Assembly (NCBI RefSeq): GCF_000270285.1
Contig: NC_015738.1
Coordinates: 3,038,001 to 3,102,000 of the forward strand
DNA length: 64,000 nucleotides
Source: Eggerthella sp. YY7918
Lineage (GTDB): Bacteria; Actinomycetota; Coriobacteriia; Coriobacteriales; Eggerthellaceae
Direction of reading: 5' to 3'
Below the pieces are notes generated by a model that worked only from the letters and a program-made list of their open reading frames with translations, ran no database searches and was not told the origin of the DNA. Shown here piece by piece: positions 34,461 through 43,300 of the stretch. How positions within the stretch are numbered: position 1 is the first letter of the stretch; each line of letters starts with the position of its first letter. The translations under genes and the position numbers were made by a program.

Positions 34461-35429
34461 TCACCTTCCCCTGTCGGGCGCTCGGCCTCTGGAGCGGCGG
34501 GCCAAGAGGAACTCATTCACGTCCTTACCCTCCGGGGGAGGCTCCATCGACGCCGCCACGCCGCGAGAAGCGGCTGCGCGCGCGATCTCGCGGGCGGCCC
34601 GCCTGCCCGCCTCGTCGTTGTCGAGATGCAAGGCCAACGAGGCGATGTATGGGCGGTCGTCAAGATGCTGCGCGAGGGCGAGCGGCAGCTTCGGGGCTCC
34701 GTTGCGCGCATGGGGGACCGACACCCCGCCGAGGGACAGCATCCCCAAGCTGGCCGTCTGCTTGCCCTCGTGCTCGAGGATGGTCGCGTAGGAAAGCGCG
34801 TCTATGGCGCTCTCGAAAACATGGAGCACGCCGTTGTTTCGGACGCTTTGCAGGGAGAACGCGAAGCGCTTGTCGGATCTGGGAGCCTCGCCCTTGAAGC
34901 CTCCCTCGCACGAGCGCAAGGCCGCGTACCTCGGAACGCCCGTGCGGTCCCTGCCGACGAACACCGCGCACGCGACCCCGCCGCGCATGGTGCCGTAGAC
35001 GTCTCCGGCATCCACGAGGCCCTTCAGCAGGCTGCGCGAGATGCCGCGCGATTCGAGGTACCGCATCGCATCGTCGTCGGCGCACCGGCGTGGGAGGCGA
35101 AACGCCGGGCGCGGCGCGCTCGCCGGTGGGGCGGCATGCGCGGGCGGGGATGCTCTCGCAACGGCAGGGCGGTCGGCCCGCAGATGCTCCACGGCGTCGA
35201 GGAAGGCCATGTCGCGCACTTTGACGAGGAAGTCGAGCGCGCTCCTGCCGCCGAGATCCCGGCTCCACCAGAACCACTTGCCGTTGGAGATCTTAAGGCT
35301 GTCGTGTTCCTTCGTGCAGTAGACGCCGGGCGAAATGCGCACCAGCTCGTCGGGTTCGCGCTCTTGCAGGTAAGTAAGCAGGTCAACCCGCTTCACTTCA
35401 GCGATGATTTCAGGGTCGACGTATGGCAT
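34461..35429 (-). CDS. TOPRIM/DUF3991-type primase-like protein
   Basis: A 322-aa protein starting MPYVDPEIIAEVKRVDLLTY (ATG 35429). The first 90 residues resemble the degenerate CHC2-like zinc domain of element-borne primases (YCTKEHDSLKISNGKWFWWS). The TOPRIM-like part contains HVFESAIDALSYATIL and LHLDNDEAGRRAAREIA. It probably primes the complementary strand after transfer or in replication. A long in-frame extension upstream is an artefact of high GC and lacks a start signal. Confidence 0.85.
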   Translation of the reverse strand: MPYVDPEIIAEVKRVDLLTYLQEREPDELVRISPGVYCTKEHDSLKISNGKWFWWSRDLGGRSALDFLVKVRDMAFLDAVEHLRADRPAVARASPPAHAAPPASAPRPAFRLPRRCADDDAMRYLESRGISRSLLKGLVDAGDVYGTMRGGVACAVFVGRDRTGVPRYAALRSCEGGFKGEAPRSDKRFAFSLQSVRNNGVLHVFESAIDALSYATILEHEGKQTASLGMLSLGGVSVPHARNGAPKLPLALAQHLDDRPYIASLALHLDNDEAGRRAAREIARAAASRGVAASMEPPPEGKDVNEFLLARRSRGRAPDRGR

Positions 35430-35567
35430 GTTTTCGTCCTTTTCTTGTCTTCGGATTTGCCTGTGGCCGCCGGAGCGGCGCGGCGTGCCCCCATTCGCCT
35501 TCGCTTCGCCATGCCGATTCGAGATGCGCGGAACGCGGCGTGCCCAAGAGACGCTGAAAGGGGTAGA

Positions 35568-36590
35568 ATGGCGGGCATGGTGAATCCGAGTGAAACATAC
35601 ACTGCATGGAGCATCGGGGAGGGCGCGCACGAGGTGACGGGGCTCAAGCCGATGCTGAACCCGGAGGAGCAGGTTGCGCTTCTGAAGGCGAAAGGCGTCT
35701 CGTTCGAGCGATGCGGCGAGGAGCAAGCCGCGGACGCTTTGGCCCGCCGGGGAACCTTCGTGCACCTCGCGTCATGCCGCAGGCTGTTCCAGAAGCACGC
35801 GTCCGGCGACGACCGGGGGAAGTACGTGAGGCTTGACTTCGCCGACCTGCTGGCTCTCGATGCGCTCGACGACGAGCTCCGCAAGGCGTTCCTAGCTGTC
35901 TCGCAAGACGTGGAGCGGCTGGCCAAGACCTCCATGGTGACGCGCGCCTCCAGGCTCGACGACGAGGACGGCTACGGCATAGTCGCCGATTTCATGAGGG
36001 CGCAACAGAGGAGATACCGCAGCTACATCGAGCGGGATCTCTCCTCGCGCATGTCCGCCGGCATCGTCGGCGACGTTTACACCGGGCGCATCATCGGCCA
36101 TTACCGAGACGCGATGCCCGTATGGGCGTTTTTGGAGGTGGTCACGTTCGGAACGGCGCTGGCCTTCTGCCTGTTCTGCTCCGAGCGATGGGACGACGCC
36201 GTCATGCGGGAGGAGCACTACATCCTCAAGGGCGTGAAGGCCGTGAGGAACTGCTGTTCCCACGGCAGCTGCATAGTCAACGGGATGGACGGCTCCAACG
36301 AGTGCGATTACGCGCTTTCCAGCCTGGTCTACGATTGGCTCGCCGAGAAAGGCGTCGGCAACAGCAAGACGCGCCGCGCCAAGTTAAGGAACCGTCGTAT
36401 GCAGCAGCTCCTCGAGACGCTCGTGATGTTCGACCGATTGGGAGGGCCGGCGCTCTGTCCCCGTTCGACGGCGCTGCTGGAAGGGCTGCGCGCGAGTCTT
36501 CTCGGCACGTGCGAGAGCTACGGCGTCCAGAACGGGTTCGTGTCGTACCTGAGGTTTCTGGCGAATCTCATTGACAAGGCGCTCGGCTGA
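35568..36590 (+). CDS. Abi_2/AbiD-AbiF-type HEPN abortive infection protein
   Basis: A 340-aa protein starting at ATG 35568 (MAGMVNPS) after AAAGGGG; an alternative ATG is at 35577. The region after residue 40 matches the Abi_2 layout (EEQVALLKAKGVSFERCGEE, VRLDFADLLALDALDDELRK), ending in the HEPN RNase motif RNCCSH (Arg-x4-His). Abi_2 proteins are RNase-like phage-exclusion effectors. It is rightward, against the direction of the element backbone, and followed by its own terminator, so it behaves as an independent cargo unit. Confidence 0.75.
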   Translation: MAGMVNPSETYTAWSIGEGAHEVTGLKPMLNPEEQVALLKAKGVSFERCGEEQAADALARRGTFVHLASCRRLFQKHASGDDRGKYVRLDFADLLALDALDDELRKAFLAVSQDVERLAKTSMVTRASRLDDEDGYGIVADFMRAQQRRYRSYIERDLSSRMSAGIVGDVYTGRIIGHYRDAMPVWAFLEVVTFGTALAFCLFCSERWDDAVMREEHYILKGVKAVRNCCSHGSCIVNGMDGSNECDYALSSLVYDWLAEKGVGNSKTRRAKLRNRRMQQLLETLVMFDRLGGPALCPRSTALLEGLRASLLGTCESYGVQNGFVSYLRFLANLIDKALG

Positions 36591-36634
36591 TGGCACCATA
36601 ACCTCAGATTCAAAAACCTTCGGGTTTTGTATGG

Positions 36635-36666
36635 GCCAATCCCGCTGGGATTGGCTCTAGTTTTTT
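36635..36666 (+). terminator. rho-independent terminator after the Abi gene
   Basis: A perfect 9-bp stem GCCAATCCC/GGGATTGGC with a 3-nt loop (36635-36655) is followed by TCTAG and six T residues. A smaller stem AAAACC-TTCG-GGTTTT lies just upstream (36613-36628). Both fit the end of the Abi transcript. Confidence 0.8.
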
Positions 36667-36771
36667 GGGCTTGGTTGGCTCTCACGTCGCTTCAACTGCG
36701 TCTTCCGAACCGACGTCCGGCAGATCGCCCTCGTTTGCCCGACGGCGGAGCTCGGTTTGGCGGTGACTTCC

Positions 36772-37683
36772 ATGAACACAAAAGGGCCGAAAAAGAAGAA
36801 GCAGCATTACGTTCCGAAGTTCTACTTGCGTGGGTTTTGCGGGAGCGGCGACACGGTGTTCGCGCTAGATAAGGAGTCGGGGGGAATATTTACACCCTCG
36901 GTTGGCGATTTCTGTGCGGAGAGGTACCTGTACGAATCCCTATCGAACGACCCCAACTGGTACAAGGGGAAATTCGTCTATCCGAACTACACTGAGGACG
37001 GCCTCTGCGAACTGGAGAGCGCTTTTGCCCCCGTCCTGAAAAGGGTGGCGGCCCTGTGCGTGCCGAACGCCCCGTTCACGTGCGTCGGCGATGACGACGC
37101 GAGAATCATCGCGTCTTTTGTGGCGAATGCGATTGCTCGCCATCCCAGCGTGTTCAAGCCCCTCCGGAATGAGCTTATGTTGTCGGCTTCGGAAGAAGAC
37201 CTCTCTCCGTATCGCGACCTTATGAGGGCTCTGGGGCACGAGGGCGCGTTCGAGGGGGTGGCGGCGGAAGGCGTCACGCGCCGCCTGCTGCTAGATACGG
37301 GCGACGGGTCCTACCAAGGGCTCATCGTAGGAGAGCTGCTCGAAATGGAGGGGATCGTCCTGCGCGCGCCCGGGTGCGCCTCGTTCGCCACCGCGTCTTT
37401 CCCCGTCCTCCCCGTTGTTCGGGAAACAGGGGGGCGGGATCGCCTCTCCTCTCTGTACTGCCCTATCAGCCCGAATGCGGCCGTCATCTACGGCCCCGGC
37501 CCCCGTCGGGGGATGGGAGGTTGCGAGCTGCTCGGCGCGCGCGATGTCGTCAGGCTCAACGCCGCCTACTTCGAGGCGGACTTCGTCCGCTTCGTCGTAG
37601 CGAAGGACAGGCGGACCCTGGAAGAGGCCCGCTCTTTCGCCGAGGCTAAACGGCCTTCTCCACCCTCTCGCCGATCCATTTGA
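36772..37683 (+). CDS. DUF4238-family protein, probable defence cargo
   Basis: A 303-aa protein with the family signature KKKKQHYVPKFYLRGFC close to its start. ATG 36772 is chosen because family members begin just before this motif; a TTG at 36757 has a better-placed GGAG and is possible. DUF4238 proteins have no settled biochemical role and are often found in mobile or defence regions. The C-terminus overlaps the convergent cytosine methyltransferase gene by 38 bp. Confidence 0.72.
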   Translation: MNTKGPKKKKQHYVPKFYLRGFCGSGDTVFALDKESGGIFTPSVGDFCAERYLYESLSNDPNWYKGKFVYPNYTEDGLCELESAFAPVLKRVAALCVPNAPFTCVGDDDARIIASFVANAIARHPSVFKPLRNELMLSASEEDLSPYRDLMRALGHEGAFEGVAAEGVTRRLLLDTGDGSYQGLIVGELLEMEGIVLRAPGCASFATASFPVLPVVRETGGRDRLSSLYCPISPNAAVIYGPGPRRGMGGCELLGARDVVRLNAAYFEADFVRFVVAKDRRTLEEARSFAEAKRPSPPSRRSI

Positions 37684-38989
37684 CGACCGGGACGGCCATG
37701 GCGTTTCCGAGGGCTTTGTAACGACGGCCGTCCGGAGCCGGCTTGCCGCGGAACTCCACGTTCGTCCAGTTGTCCGGGAAGCCTTGCAGCCTCTCGCACT
37801 CCAACGGCGTGAGCCGCCTGACCGCCGGACCCTGCAGGACGTGGCTCGCCTGCTTGACGCCGGGATGCGCGGCGAGCGCGCCCACGTGGCTGCCCGACCC
37901 GCCGACGAAGCGCACCTCGTCGCGCGTGTTCTGGGCGAACGCCGCGACGGGGCCCACGCACGACGGGGAGCCGCCCACCTTCAGCGTGCCCGCCAGGTCC
38001 ACGTCGCACGCCGCGTTGGCCGCGTCCCCCGAAAGGCACGCCATGGGCGGCCCCTTGGCGGCGTTCGCCGTGAGGCACCCGCACAGGCCGTCGCCCACGT
38101 GCGCGTTCGCATGGGTGGACGCGAGGCACAGGGCCTCGCGCGGCGGCCCGCCCGCAGGCAGGGCCACGGCGTGGCGGTCGGCGGCGGTGAGGGTGTACAT
38201 GCCTTTCTCGTCGGGGTCGCAGAAGCCCGCGCCATTGCCCCCGTTTTCAGGCTTTCGGCCTATGGAGTTGCCAACGATGCCGTAGACGGCGGGCGCGTGC
38301 CAGTCGGCCGTGAGGGTGGGCGATTGCTCGGCGGCGTGGCCTACCGACCCGCTGGCGGGGGCGGCGGAGTACTTGAAGCCTGCCGTTCGAGCGCCTCCTC
38401 CAGCTGCGGCGGCAAGGAGCGCCCTCTTCTCCTTGCCCGGCGGATGATCCCAGCGCATGCAGTGGGGCTCAAATAGTACCTCGCAGGCACGGGCGGCGCT
38501 TCCAAGCACTCCGACAAGAAAGACACGCTCGCGTCGCTGGGCCAAGCCGAAGAATTGCGCGTCCAGAATTCTCCATGCCAGACCGTACCCGACCTCATCC
38601 ATCGCCCGGAGCAGGCATCGGAAAGCCTCCCCGTTCTCGCTCGAGAGCGCTCCCGGGACGTTCTCCCAGACAAAGCATCTCGGCATGACCTCACGTACAG
38701 CTCGAATAAATTCGAGCATGAGGCCCGACTCGCCTTTGAGCCCCGTTCTCTTTCCGGCGACGGAAAAGCTCTGGCACGGGCTTCCGCCGATGACAACGTC
38801 GATCTCGCCACGCATCTCCTTCCACTCGACCTTCGATATATCTCCCAGGTTGGGCACGCTCGGGAAGCGAGTAGCGAGAACCGCGTTGCAGAACGGGTCG
38901 ATCTCGCTGAAGGCGACCGCCTCCCAGCCGAGCGGCCCCCACGCGCAGCTCGCCGCCTCTATGCCTGAGAAAAGGCTCACGTACCTCAC
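37646..38989 (-). CDS. DNA cytosine-5 methyltransferase (Dcm-like)
   Basis: A 447-aa enzyme starting at GTG 38989 after AAGGGGG. It has motif I YVSLFSGIEAASCA, the catalytic GGSPCQSFSVAG (Cys in PCQ), FVWENVPGAL, QRRERVFLVG and the C-terminal RRLTPLECERLQGFP with GNAMAVPV. No restriction endonuclease is adjacent, so it is an orphan enzyme that probably protects the element from host restriction. The start overlaps the stop of the Dam-like gene (GTGA). Confidence 0.92.
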   Translation of the reverse strand: MRYVSLFSGIEAASCAWGPLGWEAVAFSEIDPFCNAVLATRFPSVPNLGDISKVEWKEMRGEIDVVIGGSPCQSFSVAGKRTGLKGESGLMLEFIRAVREVMPRCFVWENVPGALSSENGEAFRCLLRAMDEVGYGLAWRILDAQFFGLAQRRERVFLVGVLGSAARACEVLFEPHCMRWDHPPGKEKRALLAAAAGGGARTAGFKYSAAPASGSVGHAAEQSPTLTADWHAPAVYGIVGNSIGRKPENGGNGAGFCDPDEKGMYTLTAADRHAVALPAGGPPREALCLASTHANAHVGDGLCGCLTANAAKGPPMACLSGDAANAACDVDLAGTLKVGGSPSCVGPVAAFAQNTRDEVRFVGGSGSHVGALAAHPGVKQASHVLQGPAVRRLTPLECERLQGFPDNWTNVEFRGKPAPDGRRYKALGNAMAVPVVKWIGERVEKAV

Positions 38990-39531
38990 GAAGCCCCCTT
39001 CCCGCCGCGCGCTGCGGCGTTGGCTATTGACGACACCTTGCCGGGGGCGGCGCCCTCCCCGAACACGGCGACCATGCTCGGAAAGGGCGCGGGGCCCTGA
39101 GCGACGCCGGCGAGCTCGAACCTGATGCGGCCGCGAACGAGCCTTATCTCTGCATGGCCGAGGATGTAACGGAGGAACCACTCGGTGTCCGTGCGCGCCG
39201 CCACCAGCAGCGCGACCGTCGTGCGCGGCTTGGCGCCCTCGATTGCCGCCTTGCGCGCCCATGCCCCGACGCCCCGGCCGTAGGGCGGATTCACCCACAC
39301 TCTCTCGCCGCCCCAGTCAGCCGCGAGCCCGTCGTCTCGTTTGGTGAGGTGCCTTTCGCATTTGGCGTTGGCGTCCGAGCTCGCCGCGTCAAGGGTGAAG
39401 TGGAACTCGGAATCGAGCGCCGAGAACAGCCACGCGGGGGTCTCCCAGTCGTCGCGCGCCGACGAGAAGGCCGCCCCGCCGGCGCCGGTGAAGCCGCCTG
39501 GCGGCGCTGCTGCCGCGCTTTTCACCGGCAT
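38986..39531 (-). CDS. phage-type Dam-like DNA N6-adenine methyltransferase
   Basis: A 181-aa protein with DDWETPAWLFSALDSEFHFT followed by DAASSDANAKC and the catalytic-type VWVNPPYGR (NPPY), the hallmark of the phage Dam family. The start at ATG 39531 is weakly supported; it overlaps the upstream gene. Part of a run of three methyltransferase genes in the element. Confidence 0.88.
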   Translation of the reverse strand: MPVKSAAAAPPGGFTGAGGAAFSSARDDWETPAWLFSALDSEFHFTLDAASSDANAKCERHLTKRDDGLAADWGGERVWVNPPYGRGVGAWARKAAIEGAKPRTTVALLVAARTDTEWFLRYILGHAEIRLVRGRIRFELAGVAQGPAPFPSMVAVFGEGAAPGKVSSIANAAARGGKGAS

Positions 39532-40190
39532 AGCCCCGCCGCCTTTCGGATGGGCACCTCGCGCTCGCACACGTCAACGATGTGCAGGCACAGCCTCTCG
39601 GGGATGCGCCCGCGCTCGCGCGCGTTCGCCAGGCCCTGCGTGCCGGACTTCGACCCGCGCGGCGCCGACTCGTGGCAGGGCGCCCCGTTGCGGCACGGCG
39701 GGCAGAATCGCGGGTCGGAGGCGTTCGTGAATATGTCGGTCGGCTTCATGGCCCTCGCGCCGTATTGGCAGTAGGTGACGGTGTGGCGGGGGATGACCGC
39801 CATCATGTCCTGCTTGCGCAGGCCCGCGCGCGGGTTCTCTATGAAGTAGAGCGCCGGCCTCAGATCGCGGATGAGGCGGAGCATCGCCAGATCCACCCGG
39901 TCGCATTTGAGCGCGTAGTCGCTCACGGGGTCCAGGTTGCCGGTGTTGGCGTTCTTGCGCCTGTGGCGCGATATGCCCGCCATGGAGAACGTGGCGCAGT
40001 CCGGCGACGCCCACACCACGTCGGGCCGGCCGAATGCGCGCAGGACGTCCGGCGCTTTCAGGAACTCGATGTCGGCGTGGAGGTCGGCGGGCAGCGATTC
40101 GTCCCACTCCACCGAGAACACCTCGTGGCCCCGCTTTTCGAACGCCTCGCCGATGGAGCGCGTTCCGCTGAACAGTTCGAGCACTTTCAT
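39522..40190 (-). CDS. small phage-type cytosine methyltransferase-like protein
   Basis: A 222-aa protein starting MKVLELFSGTRSIGEAF (ATG 40190, spaced correctly from AAGGGGG; the ATG at 40196 is too close). It has VVWASPDCATFSMAGI, where a catalytic Cys follows SPD rather than SP, and FIENPRAGLRK in place of the ENV motif. The C-terminus carries several Cys (FCPPCRNGAPC), a possible zinc site. Family members in phages and conjugative elements are thought to be methyltransferases; activity is not proven here. Confidence 0.8.
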   Translation of the reverse strand: MKVLELFSGTRSIGEAFEKRGHEVFSVEWDESLPADLHADIEFLKAPDVLRAFGRPDVVWASPDCATFSMAGISRHRRKNANTGNLDPVSDYALKCDRVDLAMLRLIRDLRPALYFIENPRAGLRKQDMMAVIPRHTVTYCQYGARAMKPTDIFTNASDPRFCPPCRNGAPCHESAPRGSKSGTQGLANARERGRIPERLCLHIVDVCEREVPIRKAAGLCR

Positions 40191-40303
40191 AAACATTCCC
40201 CCTTCGCGAAAAGGAATGCCCCGGCGTTGCCGCCAAGGCGCTCCATCGACCGATTCCGGTTTGCCGGCGATGAGGCGCATCTCGCGCGGCGCGGTGTGCG
40301 CCC

Positions 40304-43300
40304 TCACCGTTCGAACTCCTTTTTCTTTTCGGCACGTTCCGGCTCATGACCGTCGTCGCACAGCTGCTCGGGGCCGCTTTTTCCCACGTCGAGCAGGGCG
40401 TCGAGCTCCGCGAGGCGGGCGGACTTCTCTTTCAGCTCGCCTTCGTGGGGAAAAGGTTTGGTGGCCTCGGTGCGCGCAGCCTCCATCTGCCTGCGGGCTT
40501 CTTCGAGGCGCGCGCGGCACTCGTCAGCCTCCGCGCCCATCTTGGCGATGGCGTTGTCCAGCCTCGTCACGGCGCCTGCCGCATCACCGCCCAGCTCGCA
40601 TTTGTGCTCGGCTTCGCCGACGATGCGCATCTCGAACGCCGCGCTCATGCGGTCGAACGTCAACTCCAGGGAGAACCCCCGGTACGACCCGAGCGGCATG
40701 GCCCCCGTCTCGGTCATCTCGCCGCGCGCCGCGAGCACCGCCTCGCCTGCCGCCGCACGCTCCCGGAAGGCGGTGCCGCGCACTTCCATCGAAAATGCCT
40801 CCTTCGTCGGCGGCGGGTTCGCCCTTGCCTTCGCGACATCGGCCTCCAGCGATTCGAGGCGCGCCGACAGCGACGCCATGCGCTGCGGGTAGTCCTTGGC
40901 GGCCTTGTCCTCCAGCGCGTACTTCTGCGCTAGGTGGTCGGCCTTCAGCATCCGCAGGCGGGACACCTCGACATCGAGGCCCATGCGCTCCTTGACGAGC
41001 GGGTTTCCCGTGGCGAGCGCTTTGAGCTCGGCGTAGGAAAGCGCCGCCTCGTCAACGTCGGCGGCTGTGCGAACGGGCGACTTCGAGGTCATGACCTGCG
41101 CTATGAATCGCTGCTTTCCCTCTACGAGCTGGTAGAGGTACGCGTCGAAGGTGCCTTCGGTGACGTAGCGGTACGCCTCCACCTCGGCATTCATGTTGCC
41201 CTGGCGCTCGATGCGCCCGAGGCGCTGCTGGAGGTCGGCGGGGCGCCACGGGCAGTCGAGGTCGTGGATGGCGGCGAGCCTGCGCTGCACGTTGGTGCCC
41301 GCGCCCATCTTCTGCGTGGACCCCATGAGGATGCGCACGGCTCCGGCGTTCACCTTCCCGAAGAGGGCGAGCTTCTTCGCCTCGGTGTCGGTGTCGTGGA
41401 TGAACGCCACCTCGCCCTCGGGCACGCCGCGCGCCACGAGCTTGCGGCGCAGATCGTCGTACACGTTGAAGGACCCGTCGCCCTTCGGGGTGGAGAGGTC
41501 GCAGAACACGAGCTGGGTGAGCCTTTCCTCGGCGCCGTCGCGCCATATGCGCAGCACGTTCTCGCAGCAAGCGTTCACCTTGCTGCCCTCGAAGTCGGGC
41601 AGCGCGGGGTCGGCGAGGCGTTGGTCGAGGGCTATCTTGCGGCCGTCGTTGGTGATGAGGAGCATGTTGTCCTTCTCGGCGGGCACACTGCCCGCCCTCA
41701 CCGCCTCGGCGCGCTCGGCGAGCCCCGCCACCAGCTCGCGCTGGACGGGGGAGGGCTGCACCGCCACGTTGCGCAGATGCACCTTGGGCGTGGGAAGCGC
41801 CAGCGTGTCCGCCGTCTGCACGTCGGCGACCTGTTTGAACATGGACATGAGCTCGGGTAGGTTATAGAAGCGCGAGAAGCGCGTTTTCTGCCGATAGCCC
41901 GTGCCTTCGGGGGCCAGCTCCAATGCCGTCACTGTCTCGCCGAACGTGGACGCCCAGCAGTCGAAGTGGGAAAACCCCAAGCGCTCCAGCTCGCCGTATT
42001 GCAGGTAGCGCTGCATGGTGTAGAGCTCCGCCATCGAGTTGGACACCGGCGTGCCCGTGGCGAACACCGTGCCGCGTCCGCCGGTCTGCTCGTCGAGGAT
42101 GCGGCACTTCATGAACAGGTCGGAAGACTTCATGGCCTCGCTCTGGGCGATGCCGCTGACGTTTCGCATCTTGGTGTGGAAGAACAGGTTCTTGTAGTAG
42201 TGGGCCTCGTCCACGAAGATCCGGTCGACGCCGAGCTCCTCGAACGTGAGCACGTCGTCCTTGTCGGTTTGGTCAGCGAACTTGGCGAGTCTCACGTTCA
42301 GGCGCTTCTTCGTGATCTCCATCTGCTTCACGCTGAACCGTTCGCCGTGCTGCGCCTTGATCTCGGCTATGCCGTCGGAGAGCTCGGCGATCTGGCTCTC
42401 TATGAACGCTCGCTGACGCTCCACCGATACGGGTATCTTCTCGAACTGGGTGTGCCCCATGATCACGCCGTCCCAGTCCCCCGAGGCGATGCGGGCGCAG
42501 AAGCGCCTGCGGTTGCGCCGCTCGAAGTCGCGCTTGGTGGCCACCAGCAAATTGGCGGCGGGGTAGAGCCTCAGCCATTCCGACGCCCACTGCCCCGTGA
42601 GGTGGTTCGGCACGACGAACAGGGGCTTGGAGCAAAGCCCTATGCGCCGCAATTCCATGGCGGCCGCCGCCATGGTGAATGTCTTGCCCGCTCCCACCTC
42701 GTGGGCGAGAAGCGCGTTTTTCCCGTAGAGGATGCGGGCGACGGCGTTTCTCTGGTGCGGCCTCAGCTCTATCTCGGGGTTCATGCCGGGAAACGCCAGG
42801 TGCGAGCCGTCGAACTCGCGCGGGCGGATGGCGTTGAACCGCTCGTTGTAGGCGGCGACCAGCCTCTCCCTGCGCGCCTGGTCTGAGAACACCCACTCCT
42901 TGAAGGCCGCCTTGATGGCCTCCTGCTTGGCGAGCGCCACCGCCGTCTCCTTCTTGTTGAGGACGGGTTTCTTCTTGCCGTTTTCGTCCTCGACGTAATC
43001 GACCACGCGCGCGTCCTTGAGGTTGAGCGTCTCCTCGATGATGTGGTAGGCGCTCATGCGGCGCGTGCCGTAGGTCGACAGCGCGCGCACGTTCGAGCCG
43101 TCGCGGCCCTTGCCCTCGATGCGCCACTGCGCCGTGGCGGCGGAATACCTCACGGCCACCTGTTCGCGGACCCAGTAGGACGGGTCGAGCAGGTGGAGCA
43201 CGAACTCACGCACGTCGTCGGCGGGGATCCACGTCGCTCCGAGGCGCACGCTTATCTCGGCCGCCCCCAAATCGGGCGGCTGGGCGCAGCGCAGCGCCTC

